From positions 9,493,501-9,557,500 of the forward strand of contig OX335659.1 in the NCBI GenBank assembly GCA_946894095.1: DNA of 64,000 bases, written 5' to 3'. The notes under the pieces were generated by a model. It saw only the letters and a list, made by a program, of their open reading frames with translations, searched no databases and was not told the DNA's origin. Source of the DNA: Incurvaria masculella. Taxonomy: Eukaryota; Arthropoda; Insecta; Lepidoptera; Incurvariidae. Both the position numbers and the translations under genes were made by a program. The first letter of the stretch is position 1. Each line of letters starts with the position of its first letter. This document shows, one piece after another, positions 60,482-64,000 of the stretch.

Positions 60482-63410
60482 ATGCAGCAACGCGACGACA
60501 GCACTCCAAGCGAATGTGAAAAAACTTCAGAATGCGTGATCTGTTCCAAGAATCAGAACCATGTCGACTCTTGCCCGTGCAGCAAGAGAAGAAAATATGC
60601 AAAAGAATCTGCGTCCGTTACTTGGGAAGAAAGCGCTTTGATCCAGCTTTGATCACTCCCAAAGTAGCAACACATAAACATCGAGGCACGTCTGATCATC
60701 CAAAAAGCAATCATTCAATTCATAGGAAACGAACAGGTTCCCCTTCTGCCGGACGAGAAACTTTCTCGTTTATTAAAGAATCGGAGGAACCTCAAAACAA
60801 ATGTGCCAAACATCGTGTGAATATACGCATTCAAAGAATTTTCAGAAATTGACCAATATTATCATTACGTACCTTCTTACAGAGTCGACGTGACTACTCC
60901 AAAAAGTTAAAGCAAAGAGCCCGCATTAGAGACGCACAAACAATAACACCAGAAAAATCATTTTTGTGCTTAAAAAGGTGCGAACCGTGCGAAACTAAAC
61001 AAGAACCCGACGAAACAGACCATTGTAAACTACGAACTGGCAAGAATATTAAAAAACCACAGTCACTTCTTACAAAAGTCTATTTATATTGCTGTTGTAA
61101 GTGTAATAGAAAACCAAAGCGAAAATCACACCATAAACTGAAATTACAAACTGACAGTAAATATGATAAAATATGCTGTGGTATTTTTAAAAAGGGTTAC
61201 CTGAATATTTTATGCTGGATCTCTAAAAGGACATCGAAACAAACAAATCCTGATAAGGACGACAAACTAGAAAAGCAAGCTCACAACAAAACTTAAAAAA
61301 ACCTTTTGTGACCGTTTAAAAAATGTTGCTTCACTTTTTGTTGTAGTTTTTGCAAAAGAAGCCGTAAACATAATTCACATACTGACAGTACACTAAATAA
61401 AGCTTGCAGTACTATTTCTAAAAAGCGTTGCATAAGGCTTTTGTGTTGCTTCTCTAAAAGGAAATTAAAATCAATAAATACTAATAAAGACCATCAACTA
61501 CAAAAGCAAACTGATAAAAATGTAACAAAAACCTGTTTTCCTTACTTTAAAGAATGTTGCCTCACATTATGGTGCTATTTCCACAAACGAAGCTTAAAAC
61601 AAAAATCACAACAAAATCTTCAACTTCATGCCGACGAAAAACCAAATAAAACTTCTAATGTTTTTAAAAAGCGTTGGCTAAGATACGTATGTTGTTCCTT
61701 TAGAAGGAAATGCACGCAAACAATCCCTAATAAAAAAGATCAAACAGAAAAGCAATCTAACAAGAAAATAAAAAAATCATGTACTTAGTACTAATTTAAA
61801 ATTAAATTGCTTTTCTTTTTCGTGTTGTTTCTGCACAAGAAGATCAAGACAAAAATCACAACAAAAACAGCAATTGAATATTGACAGTGAACCTGATAAA
61901 ACTTGTGCTGTTTTTAAAAAGTGTTGCCTAAGACTTTTATGCTGTTCCTTTAAAAGAAAATCAAACCAAATAGTACCTAATAAAGATCACCAACTACAAA
62001 CACCAACTGACAAGAAACTTAAAACATCATGTTGTCCTCATTTAACAAAAAAATGCTTTTCCTTTGGTGATTGTTTCTACAAAAGAAACTTAAAACTAAC
62101 ATCAAAACAAAAACTGCACACTGACAGTGAACCTAACAAAACTTGCAGTGCTATTTTTAGAAAGTGTTGCCTAATATTAATGTGTCGTTCCTTGAACGGA
62201 AAATCAAAACAAATTCGAAAACCAGAAATAAAGAACTACAAGATAAAACTAATAAAAAAACAAATCAGTTGTCAATTAAATCAACCTTTTCTTCGTTTAT
62301 TTTGTTGTAATGCCAAGAAAAAACCAAATACATCAAGCATACCTGACAATGAAGATAAACTAGAACCGAAAGCTGTCCCTAATTCCAGAAAATTGACAGA
62401 TTGTTGTTTCGTTTGTTTGTTTTTCCAGTAGAAGATCAAAACAGAAAAAACCTTACAAAAAAGTCAGACATAAGAAATGTTGCAATATATTTAAAAAAGA
62501 ATGCTTAAATTTTTGGTCCGGTTTGTCGGGCTACAGAAAGCTCAAAAGTCGAGGCACCAAGAAAATAAATAAGCAGAGATCAAATCAAACACCATTTAAC
62601 AAAAATATTTTACAGTTTTGGAGTTGCATCGAATGTCTAAAAGGTTGCAAATCGTTCTGGATGTGTCGCTGCCTACGCAAGCAATCTCGAGCTAAGATGT
62701 CTATCAAAACCAGTTCTTCTGAGAAACCACGCCTGAAAAAATCAAGCTTACGTTGTTGTCTTACACGACGCTGTGGAAGCATATGGTTATGCCGATATCG
62801 GAAACGTCGTCGTCTCTTTGGTTGTCTAAATTATACAGACGAAAACCGCACGGATTGTTCCTGTCACTCCTCCTCCAGCACCAGCTATATTAGATTTTAT
62901 TGGAGCTTGTCTTCACTGAATTCGTCGTTCAGGAGATCGAACCATGAGGAATCTGGCCCTAGTGGTGTAAAAAGGTTTAAAAACGAAGCGAACGCGAATA
63001 ATTGTGTCGAAGTGACATGTAGACCTCGGACGGCGATTTGGCCCACAACATTTTCCAACAGTCGTAGCTTTGAAGGCAACATTGCCAATCAGGCGATGTC
63101 TTCTAGGGGGTCCTTCCGCAACCACGCTCGTACTCAGGATCCAAAAACGGCAGCAAGGAATGCCATGCGCAATAATGTGGGGTTGCCGACAGTGAGAAGA
63201 AGAAATAGATGGAGTAAATATTTAAAGCGAGACAGAAAAATCAAAAGAACCGTTCCCGAAAATCTACCTGGCAATAACGTCATAAAAGAGATTCTTGCGC
63301 CTCCTCAATTCCGAGTGGAGAACACCTGCGGGCCTCCTTGTGGCGTATCTTCAAGTGCTAATTTCGCTTTGCCGCCGTTTCTGCGTAATAAAAAGATTCC
63401 GACGAATTGA
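60482..63410 (+). CDS. Lys/Cys-rich A/B-module protein gene, frame-broken
   Basis: I do not recognise this gene. Open blocks follow one another: 60482-60650 (MQQRDDSTPSECEK), 60532-60852, 60893-61293 (after acceptor CTTCTTACAG, SRRDYSKKLKQRARIR), 61325-61785, 61800-62428 and 62433-63410. From 60960 to 62450 the protein is a chain of about 12 modules of 40 residues in two alternating types. A is like TCAVFKKCCLRLLCCSFKRK with NKDHQLQ and TDKK; B is like SCCPHLTKKCFSFGDCFYKR with LKLTSKQKLHTDSEPNK. Each has a Cys/aromatic core between Lys clusters. The last 250 residues are Ser/Arg/Asn-rich and end inside a repeat. Frames break near 60650, 61300, 61790 and 62430, mostly at A-runs. It is a young pseudogene, a multi-exon gene, or a gene with assembly errors. 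It lies downstream of the reductase exons on the same strand, perhaps inside one of its introns. Confidence 0.5.
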
Positions 63411-63445
63411 GAACCTCCTCCTTTTTTTCGAAGTCGCTTAAAAAT
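63397..63445. repeat. End of an AACCGACTTC..GGAGGAGG repeat
   Basis: GACGAATTGAGAACCTCCTC, CTTTTTTTCGAAGTCGCTT matches the terminus seen at 35900 and 44850. The stop codon of the Lys/Cys-rich frame lies inside it, so its C-terminus is repeat-derived. Confidence 0.8.
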
Positions 63446-63639
63446 AACACGGAAATGTTCGAACTGTCAAAGCGGATTTAAGCGTGTGAAGGATTTAAAT
63501 CTATTCTACTTTACATATTTTCTTGCGTCGGGGCGAGCTCTATCTGGTGAACTTGTAAATAATTTTTTTTGCATGTACCGGAGTGGTCCCAATCCATTTT
63601 GTTCTGTCCTAGTCGTGAAAAGCGAAGAGACAAGGTTTG

Positions 63640-64000
63640 TTAGCCTGGTTTGCCCAGCGGCGCGACGCCTCGATGCTCGTACGATCGTCCAGGTTAAGTA
63701 ACGTGAGCGCGATCGGGTACTGGATTGGTAACCGCTCGACCGTCAAGGCTGGCTGTAGTTCCGATTCCACGTAACACTGTATGTTCTCTGGTAGTCCCCT
63801 GAATTACTAACTAGGTGACAGGGTTAAATCCGCCTGGGTTGGCACCGGTACCATCGAATTGAATGAACGACGGCCGAAGTAGCAATGAAAATCGTCCGCG
63901 TTTTCCATCCAGTTCAATGTAGCCGTGCAATAAACGAAAGGTCCTGGCATGGCACCTAGTTCTCTGTGATTTGGGTTTTAATGTTTATTATTTGGTATAT
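63640..64000 (+). mobile_element. 5S-rRNA-headed SINE, copy 4 (cut by the window end)
   Basis: The head TTAGCCTGGTTTGCCCAGCG has AGGTTAAGTAACG (63691-63703, box A) and TGGATTGGTAACCG (63721-63734, mutated box C). The body is GATTCCACGTAACACTGTAT and GAACGACGGCCGAAGTAGCA. The head is of the same subtype as copy 3. Confidence 0.85.

Noticed and set aside
62585..63125. Minus-strand frames of 63-70 codons
   Set aside because: They are antisense shadows of the Lys/Cys-rich gene.

Overview
This window looks like nuclear DNA of a moth or butterfly (Lepidoptera). The reasons are spliced genes with GT-AG introns, small GC-rich exons in AT-rich and very repeat-rich sequence, and many copies of repeats I know from lepidopteran introns (the GGCCAAGTGCGAGTCGGACT family, the AACCGACTTCAAA..GGAGGAGGTT family, and SINEs with a YTACATAAAA tail). 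There are no bacterial features. Most open frames in the window are chance or repeat-derived. The real genes were found by joining exons whose splice sites and phases fit.

Layout: (1) 0.3-11.4 kb, minus strand: the first three coding exons of a UDP-glycosyltransferase (UGT). Exon 3 is followed by about nine decayed 142-bp copies of itself. The 8.3-kb first intron holds an apparently intact mariner, several SINEs and LINE remnants. (2) 11.4-23.4 kb: mostly mobile DNA, including gag-like and LINE remnants and a 2.6-kb inverted-repeat element inserted into a 100-bp satellite. (3) 23.5-27.4 kb, plus strand: the last two exons of Naa40 (NatD N-alpha-acetyltransferase), split by a 3.7-kb intron full of MITEs. 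(4) 28.3-32.9 kb, minus strand: a divergent cyclin-box gene that converges on Naa40. Its last exon exists in four tandem copies, three of them in phase with exon 3. (5) 33.8-35.1 kb, minus strand: two exons that together make a complete but divergent homeodomain. (6) 36.2-47.5 kb, plus strand: a long coiled-coil protein gene rebuilt from nine exons with matching phases, about 792 codons. (7) 52.8-59 kb, plus strand: the first three coding exons of an aldo-keto reductase with all four catalytic residues. Exon 3 is followed by 132/144-bp tandem copies of its own 3' end. (8) 60.5-63.4 kb, plus strand: an unrecognised Lys/Cys-rich gene made of alternating 40-residue A and B modules, broken by several frameshifts.

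The genes do not form an operon or pathway. UGT and aldo-keto reductase are both families of small-molecule metabolism (detoxification, hormone or lipid carbonyl reduction). Naa40, cyclin and homeobox genes are cell-biology and regulatory genes.

The most striking points are: three unrelated genes that each carry tandemly amplified exon fragments with their splice-site bases; a SINE family in which the same body is joined either to a tRNA-like head or to a 5S-rRNA-like head; and the A/B-module Lys/Cys-rich gene. All identifications come from reading the sequence and from memory of families; no search was run.
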